Virus record (IMG/VR): IMGVR_UViG_3300042445_002481
Coordinates: 1-64,000 of that record
Reading direction: 5' to 3' (one strand)
Source: a virus
Length of the DNA stretch: 64,000 bases
The notes under the pieces are model-generated. The model saw only the letters and a list, made by a program, of their open reading frames with translations, made no database searches and was not told the origin of the DNA. How positions within the stretch are numbered: position 1 is the stretch's first letter; the number at the start of each line of letters is the position of its first letter. Made by a program: the position numbers and the translations under genes. Positions 46,601 to 56,015 of this stretch are shown here, one piece after another.

Positions 46601-47978
46601 CAATAAGCCAGTTTCAACTGCTCAGCAAACTGCAATTGACGGCAGACTAGCACTTTCTGGTGGAACCCTTACTGGTGCCCTAGTCCTTCCAGGTTCACCA
46701 ACAACTGACCTACAGGCAGCAACCAAGGGTTACGTAGACAGCGTTGCAACCGGTCTAAGCGTTAGCGAGCCAGTAGTTGCGGCTACCGTCGGCAACTTGG
46801 CTGGAACCTATGACAACGGAACTGCTGGACTTGGTGCAACACTCACCAAGGCTTCAAACGGTGCAATTGGGACTATTGACGGTGCAACAGTCACTGTTGG
46901 TGCCCGCATTCTCCTACGTGCTCAAACTGACGCAAAACAAAATGGTATCTACACTATTACCGCTCTAGGTGACGGATCTAACCCATGGGTGATAACTCGT
47001 GCTACTGATGCTGACAACAGCCCGTCTGCGGAACTAACTGGTGGATCTTTCTGTCTAGTAACAGATGGTTCAACATACGCAAATGCTGGGTTCGTTGTGA
47101 CAAACGTTGGTACCGTAGTTATTGGTACAGATGACATTAGCTACGAACAGTTTAGCGCAGCGCAGAACATTACTGCCGGCACTGGAATTACAAAAGTTGG
47201 ATCAGAGATTGCTATCGATTCAGCTGTTGTTGCAACTCTAGACGCTTCGACCTTTACTGGAACTACCGTCCTACCGGTAACCACCTCTATTGGTGATGTA
47301 ACTGGTACAGAAATTGCTTACCTAGAAGGCGTTACGTCTTCCATACAAGACCAGTTAAATGACAAGGCACCAAAAGCTAGCCCAACATTTACTGGAACCG
47401 TTATCATGCCTTTGGTTGCGGGTGTAGTAAAGTCGAGTGCTGGTGGTGTATTAAGCGTTGGAAACGTTAGCCCGTCAGAAGTTGCCGGTACTGCAGTTGT
47501 AAATGCTGATGCTCGACTAACTAACTCTCGTACCCCAACCGGACCTGCTGGTGGAGATCTAACTGGAACTTATCCAAACCCAACTTTAGCTACTTCTGGT
47601 GTGACAGCTGGCTCATACACCAACGCAAACATCACTGTAGACGCTAAGGGAAGAATTACTCTTGCAGCTAACGGTACTGGTGGCGGTGCAAGCCTCGCTG
47701 TTTCAGCAACTCCTCCAACTGGAGCTAGCGAGGGAGCTTTATGGTTTAACACTGAACAGGCTGGAATCTACGCGTTCTACGACGGTTACTGGGTTCTAAC
47801 TTCTGGTGAGGCAGGTCCTCAGGGTCCCGCTGGCCCAACCGGTCCTTCTGGTGAATCACTACCTACCGGAGGAACTACCGGACAATTTTTAGTTAAACTT
47901 TCCAACACTAATGGAGATGCTGGCTGGACAACACTTCCCACTGATACCGATATAATGGTAATCATGGGTGCTTACTAA
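43683..47978 (+). CDS. Large tail fibre protein (1431 aa)
   Basis: The N-terminal ~55 residues ([20 protein letters not shown] then [17 protein letters not shown]) match the N-terminal fibre domain of the Mtd type. The body has repeats of a [16 protein letters not shown] helix unit, a [20 protein letters not shown] unit and two copies of the ~100-residue ATKGYVD domain shared with 38050. A short collagen-like stretch ([14 protein letters not shown]) and a C-terminal beta domain end it. Longest gene in the window; a long or side tail fibre is likely. Confidence 0.85.
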   Translation: MAVKIQARRGLAAQWTSTNPTLSAGEFGFESDTLKLKIGNGSTAWTSLAYTGLTPTEISSAISAAVAGVIDLSPSTLDTLNELAAAINDDPNFFSTVSTALGTKQDKVTGVSDTEIGYLDGVTSSIQTQINSKANSADIAELAQDAVGNSVGTGLSYNDTTGAISVTANTYDAYGSASTALDDAEGYADEAVTTHSSLTLGVHGISDTAELETQTGSQTKATAAQTAAEDYTNTQISDHASSTSSHGVDEIVGTTEAQTLTNKTMGDDLLMDGNQLTDLGEPTQSDHAATKGYVDAVAEGLHVRPAVLAATTENITATYNNGTNGVDATLTIPATATLTIDGLSVGWSAGDGILVKDQTNPIQNGRYYITVVGNAGTAWVLKRCIFCDEPEEIPSSYVFVQEGATNGSTGWVALVENAGTFAVGVDDITWVQFSGVGTYIAGLGIELDGNIISTDYAVTASKDYVDTSTETSLTVAKDYTDDQIAIHAGTTSNVHGIADTTELTTFADVTSAIETHTGETLNIHGVADFSLLVNGELLASAIADSKATHNEEIGLLLAEKAPIDSPIFEGTVALPADVTVIKNVTELYDLAAELEKIDLKLDSSDAETTYAPLESPTFSGNVVLPESTTIGTITSNELNVLDGITVSTTELNYVDGVTSAIQTQLDSKAPTNNPTFTGTVAGVTKSMVGLGDVDNTSDIDKPVSTATQVLINQKAALNSPTFTGTVAGITKAMVGLGNVDNTTDANKPISSATQTALDLKATTAALTAHADDTTGIHGIADTSLLETTTGAQSKADQAETDANTFTTAAIDALTTSVIEEGTNLYFTNERAQDAVGDNVGNGLTYNDSSSAISVKLGTGVEFDGSGNIKITDSVITNSGTQTLTNKTIDTADNIITVEVADVSDLTATAAELNTLDGITASTEELNYVDGVTSSIQTQIDGKASLAGATFTGTVSGISKSMVGLGNVDNTSDTNKPVSTAQQTAIDGRLALSGGTLTGALVLPGSPTTDLQAATKGYVDSVATGLSVSEPVVAATVGNLAGTYDNGTAGLGATLTKASNGAIGTIDGATVTVGARILLRAQTDAKQNGIYTITALGDGSNPWVITRATDADNSPSAELTGGSFCLVTDGSTYANAGFVVTNVGTVVIGTDDISYEQFSAAQNITAGTGITKVGSEIAIDSAVVATLDASTFTGTTVLPVTTSIGDVTGTEIAYLEGVTSSIQDQLNDKAPKASPTFTGTVIMPLVAGVVKSSAGGVLSVGNVSPSEVAGTAVVNADARLTNSRTPTGPAGGDLTGTYPNPTLATSGVTAGSYTNANITVDAKGRITLAANGTGGGASLAVSATPPTGASEGALWFNTEQAGIYAFYDGYWVLTSGEAGPQGPAGPTGPSGESLPTGGTTGQFLVKLSNTNGDAGWTTLPTDTDIMVIMGAY

Positions 47979-48014
47979 ACGCACAAATAACAAAAGAAAA
48001 GAGAGTAGTAATTA

Positions 48015-48329
48015 ATGGCTACCACAACTAAAGCTCTATCAAGAGCCGCATTCGCTACAACCGTTGGCGATCTATACACAGTTCCGACCACTGGAACTAC
48101 AACTGTTGTCACTAACATTGTTGTAGTAAACACTGGTGCAGCGGGCGAAACATTCAACATTCTATTAGATGGCGTTGAAGTGTTTGATGAGACTCCTATT
48201 GCAGGGCATTCAACAATTTCAGTTGATATGAAACAGGTTTTAGACGCTAACGCAACCCCTAAAAAAATTCGCGGATTTGCGTCAGCCACCACAGTAAAAG
48301 TCCACATTAGCGGAGTAGAGATAGCGTAA
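48015..48329 (+). CDS. Small beta-rich structural protein (104 aa)
   Basis: Predicted all-beta; Thr/Val-rich with no cysteine, ending TTVKVHISGVEIA. It overlaps by one base the 1012-aa gene and is probably a small decoration or fibre-attachment protein. No family assigned. Confidence 0.6.
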   Translation: MATTTKALSRAAFATTVGDLYTVPTTGTTTVVTNIVVVNTGAAGETFNILLDGVEVFDETPIAGHSTISVDMKQVLDANATPKKIRGFASATTVKVHISGVEIA

Positions 48330-51300
48330 TGAGTATTCAACAGTTTCCGGCATCAGATGGCCGTTTTAACCCAACAGAAGTTCTTACCGATCCGGTAAAT
48401 AAACTACGTACCTCAACCGCTCAAGCGCTTATTGATACCGACTTCGAGTATGGTACCCAGCAGTCGAAATGGGAAAACTTAGGTGTAACTAACAATAGGC
48501 CGTTTGCTTTCCAGGTTGCATCCCCAATGACAAACATAGCTTCAATGACAATGAATACAGATGCAAGAATTGTTACTGTAGCTCTAACTACAACTACTAA
48601 AACTGTAACTGGTGCAGACCCAAGCACTCCATCTACAGGATATGTAACCTACACAACCTCATCCTCTCATGGATTTAGATCTGGACAGTATGTAACTATA
48701 TCTGGATCTTCTGTTTCAGGCTACAACGGAACATTTCAAATAGTTGGAACACTAACTTCAACTACATTTTCTGTAGTAAATGCAACAACTGGAACAGAGG
48801 TATGGACCTCAGGTTCAGCTATAGCTGGAGTAGCCCCTCCTACAGGAACAGCGATTACAGTTCAGGACACCTTCCTTGCTGCTGGCAATGGAAACTTTAT
48901 TATTGAGTCCGGTGGTGGTACTGCATCATTTACCTACCTAGGTCGCGCCCAAAACAAGACCACCGTTACCTCAATTCTTGACCCAAACAAGACTGCCATC
49001 TATGAAGCGGTAATCTACACTGATGCAAGAATTGGTGGAGCACCTACTCTAGCCGTATCTGGCTTAAAAGTAACTGTAACTACTACAGTGCCCCACGGTC
49101 TTTCTATTGGTAACACCATAGCTACTGCTGGTATCACAGGTACTAACCCACCTAACGGAGCTTATCGAGTTGCAACTGTAGCAACTCCAACAACATTTGT
49201 ATTCTACGCAGACCCAACCGAAGGCACTCCGTCTGGCTTGACTGCAACAAACGCGTCTATTTATGTACGTCCTCAGGCTCAGTTCCTACACAGATCTTTC
49301 GACGGTGGAGTTCTATTCTCAACTAACGCTAGCTCTAACTACGAACAGGCTATTAGACAAACCCGTCGTTATTTTAGATACCAGTCAGGTAAGGGTCTAC
49401 AGGTTTCGTCTGGAACAATCCTTAAGCCATATGCAACTATTGATGGTATTACTTCATCTGGAACTACCGCGACAGTTACAACTAAAGAGCAGCACAACAT
49501 TCTGCCTGGCACTTCAATTTTGGTTTCCGGTGCAAATGAGGCGGCATATAATGGCACTTTTTCAGTAGATCAGGTAACTAGCTTTAATACTTTTACTTAC
49601 GAGCTACCAGAATCCACTACTAGTCCAGCTACTGGAATTGTAAACCTAAACGTAACATCATGGTACGGATCAAGCACTAGATTAGGAACTTTTGATGCTC
49701 AAAACGGACTTTTCTGGGAAATTGACGGACAAGACGCGTATGTAGTAAAGCGCTCATCTACCCAGCAGCTATCAGGACGCTCATCAGTAGTTCAGGGATC
49801 TAACGTAGTAACTAGAACAGACGAGTCATTCCCGACTTCTTACTCCAGTCAGCTAATCCCTGGAGATTACGTAATTATCCGGGGCCAGTCATACCGAGTA
49901 ATTGCTATTGATGATCTGTCAGTTACACCAAACTTTACAATTTCGCCTTCCTACAGAGGAGCTAGCGCGGATCACGTAAATATCTCAAAAACCATAGACA
50001 CTAGAATCCCTCAGTCTGAGTGGAACTTAGATAAAGCAGACGGTACCGGTCCTTCAGGATTTAACGTTGACTTTACTAAGATGCAAATGTTCTATGTAGA
50101 CTACTCCTGGTACGGTGCCGGCTTTATCCGCTGGGGCCTACGTGGTATAGACGGTAACGTATTCTACGTCCACAAGATGAAGAATAACAACGTTAACAAC
50201 GAAGCGTACATGCGCTCTGGTAACTTGCCAGCTCGCTACGAAACTTCAACACTGCCACCGACAACTAGACTAGATGCTAGCTTGTCGGACACAGGAGAAA
50301 CATTAACTGTTCTATCTACCGCCGGATTCCCTCCTACAGGAACACTAATTATCAAGCCTAGTACTACAAACAACGAAGCTGGACTATTTAGCGAGTATGT
50401 AAACTACACAGGCAAGACAGCAACTACCTTCACTGGACTAGTCCGTGGTAAAGCTGGTGCTTCTGGTGTCTCTTCCACTTGGACTATTGGGTCAAACTCA
50501 GGAATTGTTGCTAGTGCCACTGGACTTCAAGTTGGCCAGCGCGTATTTTCTAGCGCATCCCCTAGCCCAGTGCCGGACGGTGCTTACATAACCAACATAG
50601 CTGGAACAGTTATCACGCTAAACACCGCTCTTACTGGATCTAACCCAACGTTGATATTTGCACCGATGGGTGCTGAAGCTAAGGCATACACTTACAGCGC
50701 CCCATCTCCTACCTCAGTAGAGTTGGCATACCCAACATTCGCACCTTCGATTTCCCACTGGGGTACCTCGGTGATTATGGATGGTCGTTTTGATGAGGAT
50801 AACTCTCTTATCTTCACCTATGGTCAAACTAATCCTGTTTCAATTCTTCCTGGACAATCTAAAGCTCTATTTGCCGTGAGACTAGCTCCTTCAGCCGATA
50901 ACGGTGTAGGTGCCCTATTCGGCCAAAGAGAGCTAATTAACAGAATGCAGCTAAAGCTTTCTGAGCTCGGCGTGAGTACGCAGGATGCTGGTACAAACTA
51001 TCTAGTAAGAGCCTACCTAAACGCAACGCCGTCTGTATCTGCAACATGGACTATACCAAACTTTGCTGATGCAGGCACAGCTAACTCCTCGCTAGCTCAG
51101 ATTGCTGACTACAGTGTAAACGGTAACGTCACTGTTTCTGGTGGAGAAATCACTGGTGGTTTCTTGTCTCAGGGTACAGACTCTATCTCGCTAAGAACTC
51201 TACGCGACCTTGGAAACTCAATTCTTGGTGGAGGAAGTTCTTCATCTAGAACAGGAATATACCCGGATGGGCCGGACGTTCTTACGATTGTTGTAACAAA

Positions 51301-51367
51301 CACATCTTCCGGATCCAACACAGCTAGATTTACCGGTCGTCTATCATGGACAGAGGCACAGGCATAA
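48329..51367 (+). CDS. Large structural (baseplate/tail) protein (1012 aa)
   Basis: Begins MSIQQFPASDGRFNPTEVLT. It has three similar Ig-like modules (YTTSSSHGFRSGQYVTISGS, TTTVPHGLSIGNTI, TTKEQHNILPGTSILV), then a central region with SWYGAGFIRWGLRG, and a C-terminal beta domain. The structure suggests a baseplate or tail-fibre-hub component. The exact role cannot be assigned. Confidence 0.65.
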   Translation: MSIQQFPASDGRFNPTEVLTDPVNKLRTSTAQALIDTDFEYGTQQSKWENLGVTNNRPFAFQVASPMTNIASMTMNTDARIVTVALTTTTKTVTGADPSTPSTGYVTYTTSSSHGFRSGQYVTISGSSVSGYNGTFQIVGTLTSTTFSVVNATTGTEVWTSGSAIAGVAPPTGTAITVQDTFLAAGNGNFIIESGGGTASFTYLGRAQNKTTVTSILDPNKTAIYEAVIYTDARIGGAPTLAVSGLKVTVTTTVPHGLSIGNTIATAGITGTNPPNGAYRVATVATPTTFVFYADPTEGTPSGLTATNASIYVRPQAQFLHRSFDGGVLFSTNASSNYEQAIRQTRRYFRYQSGKGLQVSSGTILKPYATIDGITSSGTTATVTTKEQHNILPGTSILVSGANEAAYNGTFSVDQVTSFNTFTYELPESTTSPATGIVNLNVTSWYGSSTRLGTFDAQNGLFWEIDGQDAYVVKRSSTQQLSGRSSVVQGSNVVTRTDESFPTSYSSQLIPGDYVIIRGQSYRVIAIDDLSVTPNFTISPSYRGASADHVNISKTIDTRIPQSEWNLDKADGTGPSGFNVDFTKMQMFYVDYSWYGAGFIRWGLRGIDGNVFYVHKMKNNNVNNEAYMRSGNLPARYETSTLPPTTRLDASLSDTGETLTVLSTAGFPPTGTLIIKPSTTNNEAGLFSEYVNYTGKTATTFTGLVRGKAGASGVSSTWTIGSNSGIVASATGLQVGQRVFSSASPSPVPDGAYITNIAGTVITLNTALTGSNPTLIFAPMGAEAKAYTYSAPSPTSVELAYPTFAPSISHWGTSVIMDGRFDEDNSLIFTYGQTNPVSILPGQSKALFAVRLAPSADNGVGALFGQRELINRMQLKLSELGVSTQDAGTNYLVRAYLNATPSVSATWTIPNFADAGTANSSLAQIADYSVNGNVTVSGGEITGGFLSQGTDSISLRTLRDLGNSILGGGSSSSRTGIYPDGPDVLTIVVTNTSSGSNTARFTGRLSWTEAQA

Positions 51368-52227
51368 TGGCAATTAACTTTCCTGCAGAACCAGAAGTTG
51401 GTGACGCATATACCTACAATGGCAGAACTTGGCTTTGGTCGGGAGAAGTTTGGACCCCGGACCGCGCTAAGTACACTGTCGATCGCGACATTATTTCGGA
51501 TGAAGATGGGTACTTAGTAGCATCACCAGTAACGTCTACAGAGGTCGGATACCTAGATGGCGTAACTTCTTCAATTCAAACTCAGCTAGACGCTAAGGCA
51601 CCACTTGTCAGCCCAGTTTTTACAGGAGAACCAACAGCTCCAACAGCTACCGCTGACCAGAATGACACGCAGCTCGCAACTACTGCGTTTGTTGTGGGTC
51701 AAGCTGCTTCGGCCACTCCAGTGGCTAACGGGACGGCGGCTGCAGGTACATCTCTAAAGTATGCTAGAGCAGATCACGTACACCCAACTGACACAACTCT
51801 TGCACCTAAAGCATCTCCAACATTTACTGGAACAGTAACCGTTGGTGCTAGCGGCATCGCTTTCTCAGACGGAACTCAGACGTTGCAGGGCGTACCTTCT
51901 CTTACCCCGATTAAGGCAGCTATTACAGCTAACGCAACTACGTCAACCCTGCCTCAGCCTCTAACATACAGAGACGCACTGACTGCAATTGGCGGAGCTT
52001 ATAGCGTTACAGTAGACGCAGATACTACCAACTCAATCACTTTCCCAATTGGGACTACCCTGAACTTCTACCAGAGCGTAGGAGCCGGAGGCGCGTCTAT
52101 AGTAGCTGGAGCATCTGTAGACCTTCTGTATACACCTGGATTGATCTTTAGAGCATTAAATTCTTCAGTATCCCTAACTAAGGTAGCTGCAAACACTTGG
52201 CTGGTCTTTGGAGACCTAAAGGCTTAA
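51367..52227 (+). CDS. Tail fibre protein (286 aa)
   Basis: The ATG at 51367 shares one base with the upstream TAA (TAATG) and gives the conserved start AINFPAEPEVGDAYTYNG and WLWSGEVW; a longer frame from 51346 is rejected. Then come [20 protein letters not shown] and TFTGTVTVG repeats as in the 1431-aa fibre, and a C-terminal beta domain. Confidence 0.75.
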   Translation: MAINFPAEPEVGDAYTYNGRTWLWSGEVWTPDRAKYTVDRDIISDEDGYLVASPVTSTEVGYLDGVTSSIQTQLDAKAPLVSPVFTGEPTAPTATADQNDTQLATTAFVVGQAASATPVANGTAAAGTSLKYARADHVHPTDTTLAPKASPTFTGTVTVGASGIAFSDGTQTLQGVPSLTPIKAAITANATTSTLPQPLTYRDALTAIGGAYSVTVDADTTNSITFPIGTTLNFYQSVGAGGASIVAGASVDLLYTPGLIFRALNSSVSLTKVAANTWLVFGDLKA

Positions 52228-52237
52228 TTAAATCTAA

Positions 52238-52245
52238 GGTAGAAT
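52238..52245 (+). promoter_or_regulatory. GGTAGAAT promoter box
   Basis: GGTAGAAT ends 8 nt before the ATG at 52254. No ribosome-binding site is evident. Confidence 0.45.
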
Positions 52246-52253
52246 GACATATT

Positions 52254-53591
52254 ATGAGCAAATCACCTGGTAAGCGTTCCCAACAGCAGAACGACTCTTT
52301 GGAGCCAAAAGCCCCAATTAATGTTGTTGCAACCAACGTAGGGACTGCTAGAGCTTTTGATAATGGTGCTGCATCAGTAGCTTTTGCTCTACCAGAAGGC
52401 TCTCCAGAAGCTACCGGATATACCATAGTTGCTTACAAAAATGGCACTACTGTTGACACAACAGCAACCAATCTTACTGGATCTGCTTCCCCTATCGTGG
52501 TCGGCGGGTTGGACTCTAATACCGGATACACCTTCGTATTAACAGCCACAAACTCAGCTGGAACATCTCTTGAGTCTTCCGCGTCTTCAAGCGTAACTAT
52601 AACAACAGTGCCCCAGGCTCCAAACACTCCAACGGTAACAACAAGTAATGGCGAAGACATTGTTTCATGGTCAGCCCCTAGTACTGGCGGCTCTGTCATA
52701 ACTGGATATGACTGGGAAAGTACCGATAGTAAGTCAAACTCCTCAAACGTAACTGGCACTTCAGCAACAGTGACTCAGGAAGCAAACACCGCTCAGCAGT
52801 ATAGAGTTAGAGCTAAAAATGCAAATGGTGCCTCGGAGTGGTCTAGCTACTCTGCGTCGATTACTACTGCGCCATTCTTCCCTCCATTCTTCCCTCCATT
52901 CTTCCCACCATTCTTCCCACCATTCTTCCCTCCTTTCTTCCCTCCTTTCTTCCCACCGTTCTTCCCACCGATGTTCCCGTTCTTCCCACCGTTCTTCCCA
53001 CCTTTCTTCCCACCGATGTTCCCGTTCTTCCCACCTTTCTTCCCACCTTTCTTCCCACCGATGTTCCCGTTCTTCCCACCGTTCTTCCCACCGATGTTCC
53101 CGTTCTTCCCAAGCTTCAAGGTAAGATTCTGTTTGGCACCAACAACAGACATCCTGACCCCAAACGGCTGGGAAAAAGCAGAGAATGTAAAAGTTGGAGA
53201 CAAAGTGTTGACGGTTGACAGTCGACACATAGATCTGTCAGCGCTATTAGAGACTAAGCAGTCCAGCTTCTTAAGTGAAGAGGTAGCTCTCATCGAAGCA
53301 GAGATAGTCTCAGTAGAAGCTAGATCCGCCGTGCTAATCGGATTTAATGATCTAGGTAAGGACTACTCTGTAACTCAGCCAATTCTTGTAAAAGAATCTG
53401 AAGGAATAAGCTACAAAAACGCTGAAGACGTCGAAATAGGAGACGTTCTACTAGGAGTAGCAGCAGACGGAGTAGTGTCAGAAACAGTAGTTGTCTCTAT
53501 AGAAAAAGACGAAGCTGAGTCTACAGTTTACGAAGTAAAGACTTCTCCTCAGCCTTGGTTCATCACAAGATCCTTTATAGTAATAGCATAG
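52254..53591 (+). CDS. Two-Fn3 / FFPP-repeat / Hint-domain fusion (445 aa)
   Basis: Two fibronectin type III domains (about 20-118 and 120-206) are followed by about 80 residues of near-pure FFPP repeats with MFP variants (about 207-286). At C293 a Hint-type autoprocessing domain begins: CLAPTTDILTPNGW with ENVKVGDKVLTV, extending to the C-terminus (STVYEVKTSPQPW). Hint domains of inteins and Hedgehog proteins cleave at the bond before their first Cys. No clear C-terminal His-Asn splice pair is seen, so N-terminal cleavage, not splicing, would be expected. The FFPP tract would then become the C-terminus of the adhesive part. Its role is unknown. Confidence 0.75.
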   Translation: MSKSPGKRSQQQNDSLEPKAPINVVATNVGTARAFDNGAASVAFALPEGSPEATGYTIVAYKNGTTVDTTATNLTGSASPIVVGGLDSNTGYTFVLTATNSAGTSLESSASSSVTITTVPQAPNTPTVTTSNGEDIVSWSAPSTGGSVITGYDWESTDSKSNSSNVTGTSATVTQEANTAQQYRVRAKNANGASEWSSYSASITTAPFFPPFFPPFFPPFFPPFFPPFFPPFFPPFFPPMFPFFPPFFPPFFPPMFPFFPPFFPPFFPPMFPFFPPFFPPMFPFFPSFKVRFCLAPTTDILTPNGWEKAENVKVGDKVLTVDSRHIDLSALLETKQSSFLSEEVALIEAEIVSVEARSAVLIGFNDLGKDYSVTQPILVKESEGISYKNAEDVEIGDVLLGVAADGVVSETVVVSIEKDEAESTVYEVKTSPQPWFITRSFIVIA

Positions 53592-53683
53592 GACAGGCTA
53601 AGTCACTACCCCTGGCTTGGCCTGCCTAAAGCTTACAAAAAACTTGTAAAACACCAAGTTTAATTAGGCATTTTCCCTTTTTA

Positions 53684-53712
53684 TTGATAGACTATCGCTA
53701 CAACCTTTAAAT
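53684..53712 (+). promoter_or_regulatory. Promoter and operator of the oxygenase array
   Basis: TTGATA (-35, 53684-53689), a 17-nt spacer and TTAAAT (-10, 53707-53712). A perfect palindrome GATAG-A-CTATC (53686-53696) overlaps the -35 box and could be an operator. It precedes the first oxygenase gene by 35 nt. Confidence 0.45.
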
Positions 53713-53747
53713 ATAAACTAGTTTAAAGAACAGAAGCGAGGCTAGAC

Positions 53748-54491
53748 ATGAACGACTGGTTCACAAAAGATAGATCTGAAACTTCAAATAATCGGATGCC
53801 AGACCGCCCTGCTCCCAGAAACCCAAATATTACTGTGTCTAATCCAGCACTAGGAGTGAACCTGTACCGCGGGGCCATCACAGAAGAGCAGGGTAGAGAA
53901 TACATAAAAACTTTAGAGTCTAACTTGAGCGGCACAGGTAAATATACTTGGGGTGGAGCAAGAGTGACAACGTCAGCCGATGTGCTTCTAAGCGCTAGAA
54001 ATGCACAAGATTTTAAAGTTAACTCTACATCGCTAGGCCCCCGCGACTCAGAAAATTCGGAGCTTTACGATCTTCATGAAAAAGTATTCCAAGCAGTGCG
54101 CCAATGCGTAGATGATTATTCTGATTCCTGGGGCGTAGGAATGAGATGGTACGAAGCATTTAATTTTGTAAAGTACGACGGGCCAGGAACTCACTTTAAA
54201 ATACACGCAGATCACGGTCCAACATATGTTTGCACAATTTCTGTAGTTGTATACCTAAATGACGACTACGAAGGCGGAGAGATTTGGTTTCCTCGAATGG
54301 ACAATTTAACAATAAAACCTAAAGCAGGAGATGTACTTGTATTTCCATCAACTTTCATATATGAGCACTCGTCACAGGACATAAAATCTGGTGTCAAATA
54401 CTCAGTAGTAGTTATGACGGATTATAACGACAGAGACAATGTAAACAACAGAGTTGCTCCAGTAATTGAAGAATATAAACTAACGTATTAA
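53748..54491 (+). CDS. 2OG-Fe(II) oxygenase, array member 1
   Basis: 247 residues; triad H153-x-D155 (KIHADHG) and H207 (YEHSSQD), with K217 as 2-oxoglutarate anchor, the Lys type seen in prolyl 4-hydroxylases. The core is VVYLNDDYEGGEIWFP. It is closest to array member 2 (similar catalytic loops and TIKPKxGD). GAGG lies 6 nt upstream of the ATG. First gene of the array. Confidence 0.92.
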   Translation: MNDWFTKDRSETSNNRMPDRPAPRNPNITVSNPALGVNLYRGAITEEQGREYIKTLESNLSGTGKYTWGGARVTTSADVLLSARNAQDFKVNSTSLGPRDSENSELYDLHEKVFQAVRQCVDDYSDSWGVGMRWYEAFNFVKYDGPGTHFKIHADHGPTYVCTISVVVYLNDDYEGGEIWFPRMDNLTIKPKAGDVLVFPSTFIYEHSSQDIKSGVKYSVVVMTDYNDRDNVNNRVAPVIEEYKLTY

Positions 54492-54501
54492 GGATATGGT
54501 T

Positions 54502-55254
54502 ATGGAAAACACACAAAACTTTTCAGATAAGCCCCAAGAAACCGAGGGAGCTGAAAAACAGAAATTAGTTGCAGAGAGGCTCTCTGCTTGGTACACCGTA
54601 GAAAAACAAACATGGAGTAGCTCAGAAGAAGTTGCGCCAGGTATTGTTGTGTACAGAGACGTTCTAACAGACGATTTAGATATAATCAACAGACTAGAGT
54701 CGGTAATAACTAATCCAGACAACCACTACGAATATCAAGAAGCAATGGTTGGGTATGCGATGAAGATGCCAGAGTATCGCGACTGCGTAGACTTTAAATA
54801 CAAAAAATCTGACATTGCTCATGACACATCGCCAGCTGGACTTGCGCTGCAAGAGCTTGCTGATGACGTAACGTATAAAGAGCTTCAAGCGGTCAAAGAC
54901 TATACAAGAAGATTTAACATAGGCGAGCTTCGCTACTGGGAAGCAACTAACTACGTTAAGTACGGCCCCGGACAACACTTCCAAGAGCACCACGATCACG
55001 GGTACTCATATAACTGCGTAGTGTCACTAGTCGGGTTTCCCAATGACGACTACGAAGGTGGAGAGTTGTATTTTAGACTTCAGAACATCACAATTAAGCC
55101 TAAGAAGGGCGATCTCTACGTATTTCCGTCAAACTTTATGTACCCACACAGAGCAATGCCAGTGAAGTCTGGGACTAAGTACTCTATGGTAACCATGCTT
55201 GACTATTCAGAAAAGTTTCACACTCCTCAGTTCTATGAAGAAACAGGAAATTAG
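54502..55254 (+). CDS. 2OG-Fe(II) oxygenase, array member 2
   Basis: 250 residues from the ATG at 54502, chosen because AAGGA sits 7 nt upstream; an ATG 6 nt earlier is too close to it. Triad H163-x-D165 (EHHDHG) and H216 (YPHRAMP), K226 as 2-oxoglutarate anchor (TKYSMV). The core is PNDDYEGGELYF. It has a longer N-terminal extension than most members. Confidence 0.92.
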   Translation: MENTQNFSDKPQETEGAEKQKLVAERLSAWYTVEKQTWSSSEEVAPGIVVYRDVLTDDLDIINRLESVITNPDNHYEYQEAMVGYAMKMPEYRDCVDFKYKKSDIAHDTSPAGLALQELADDVTYKELQAVKDYTRRFNIGELRYWEATNYVKYGPGQHFQEHHDHGYSYNCVVSLVGFPNDDYEGGELYFRLQNITIKPKKGDLYVFPSNFMYPHRAMPVKSGTKYSMVTMLDYSEKFHTPQFYEETGN

Positions 55255-56015
55255 TGAAAAGCATATATGTAAAAAAGTACGAGCAAGACTGCGCCAACAT
55301 AGAGCAGCTTGAAGCTAGACGCGATTGGATGGATGAAACACCGGAAAAGCACGCGTATATGTGCTTTCCCCTAAGTGTAACTAATAGACTCGGCTGGGGG
55401 ATATCTTTCCCCGAAGACATAGTTTTTATTTGGGACGGAGTTACAGACACCACACCAGACCACATAACTGTACTAAAGGGACATAAATACGTAGACACTA
55501 ACAGGGGAAATGCAACTATAAGTTTTGTATCTGGTTTGATATTTAAAACCGACGATCAAACCACTATGCTAACAATGCCTACCCCTAATCTGTTTATTCG
55601 CGGTGCCCACTGCTATACAACCTTAATAAGCACGTCTTTTTATATTCACGGGCTTCCAATAGCCTGGAGAGTCACAGAACCAAACATAGAAATTACCATC
55701 CCAGCTGGCACTCCTGTAGCTTCGGTAATGCCAATATCTTTAACATCATTAGAAAACGACTATGAGTTACAAATATCTGATGAATATGTTGGCCAGGACC
55801 ACTGGGACGAAGTAAAAAGGTATGGCGCTGCTTTAGAGCTCAGAAATAGAGTTGGCGACTGGTCAAAAATGTATAGAGACGGATTAGACTATCGGGGAGA
55901 CGTAGTAGGTCACCACGAAACAAAAAAAATTAAGTTAAAAACTGTCACGTGCCCAGTAACTAAAAACACTTATGAAGTAGAGGCTACTCAGGAGGGGGAC
56001 CTTGAACAAAATTAA
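55254..56015 (+). CDS. Companion protein of the oxygenase array, beta-rich (253 aa)
   Basis: Starts at GTG sharing a base with the upstream TAG. The core reads CFPLSVTNRLGWGISFPEDI and later ITIPAGTPVASVMPI, a pattern resembling the poorly described DUF6065-type phage proteins. The paralogue-like downstream gene has the same IPAGTP element. No 2OG triad is present. Probably a cupin-like or binding protein working with the oxygenases. Confidence 0.5.
   Translation: MKSIYVKKYEQDCANIEQLEARRDWMDETPEKHAYMCFPLSVTNRLGWGISFPEDIVFIWDGVTDTTPDHITVLKGHKYVDTNRGNATISFVSGLIFKTDDQTTMLTMPTPNLFIRGAHCYTTLISTSFYIHGLPIAWRVTEPNIEITIPAGTPVASVMPISLTSLENDYELQISDEYVGQDHWDEVKRYGAALELRNRVGDWSKMYRDGLDYRGDVVGHHETKKIKLKTVTCPVTKNTYEVEATQEGDLEQN

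Noticed and set aside
51346-51366. Seven extra codons at the start of the fibre gene at 51367
   Set aside because: They overlap the end of the preceding gene; the TAATG junction start yields the conserved AINFP N-terminus seen in two other fibres.
52761-53293. Glu/Arg- or Gly/Lys-rich frames opposite the FFPP region
   Set aside because: They are mirror frames of TTC-TTC-CCW-CCW repeats; the + strand frame continues into a recognisable Hint domain.
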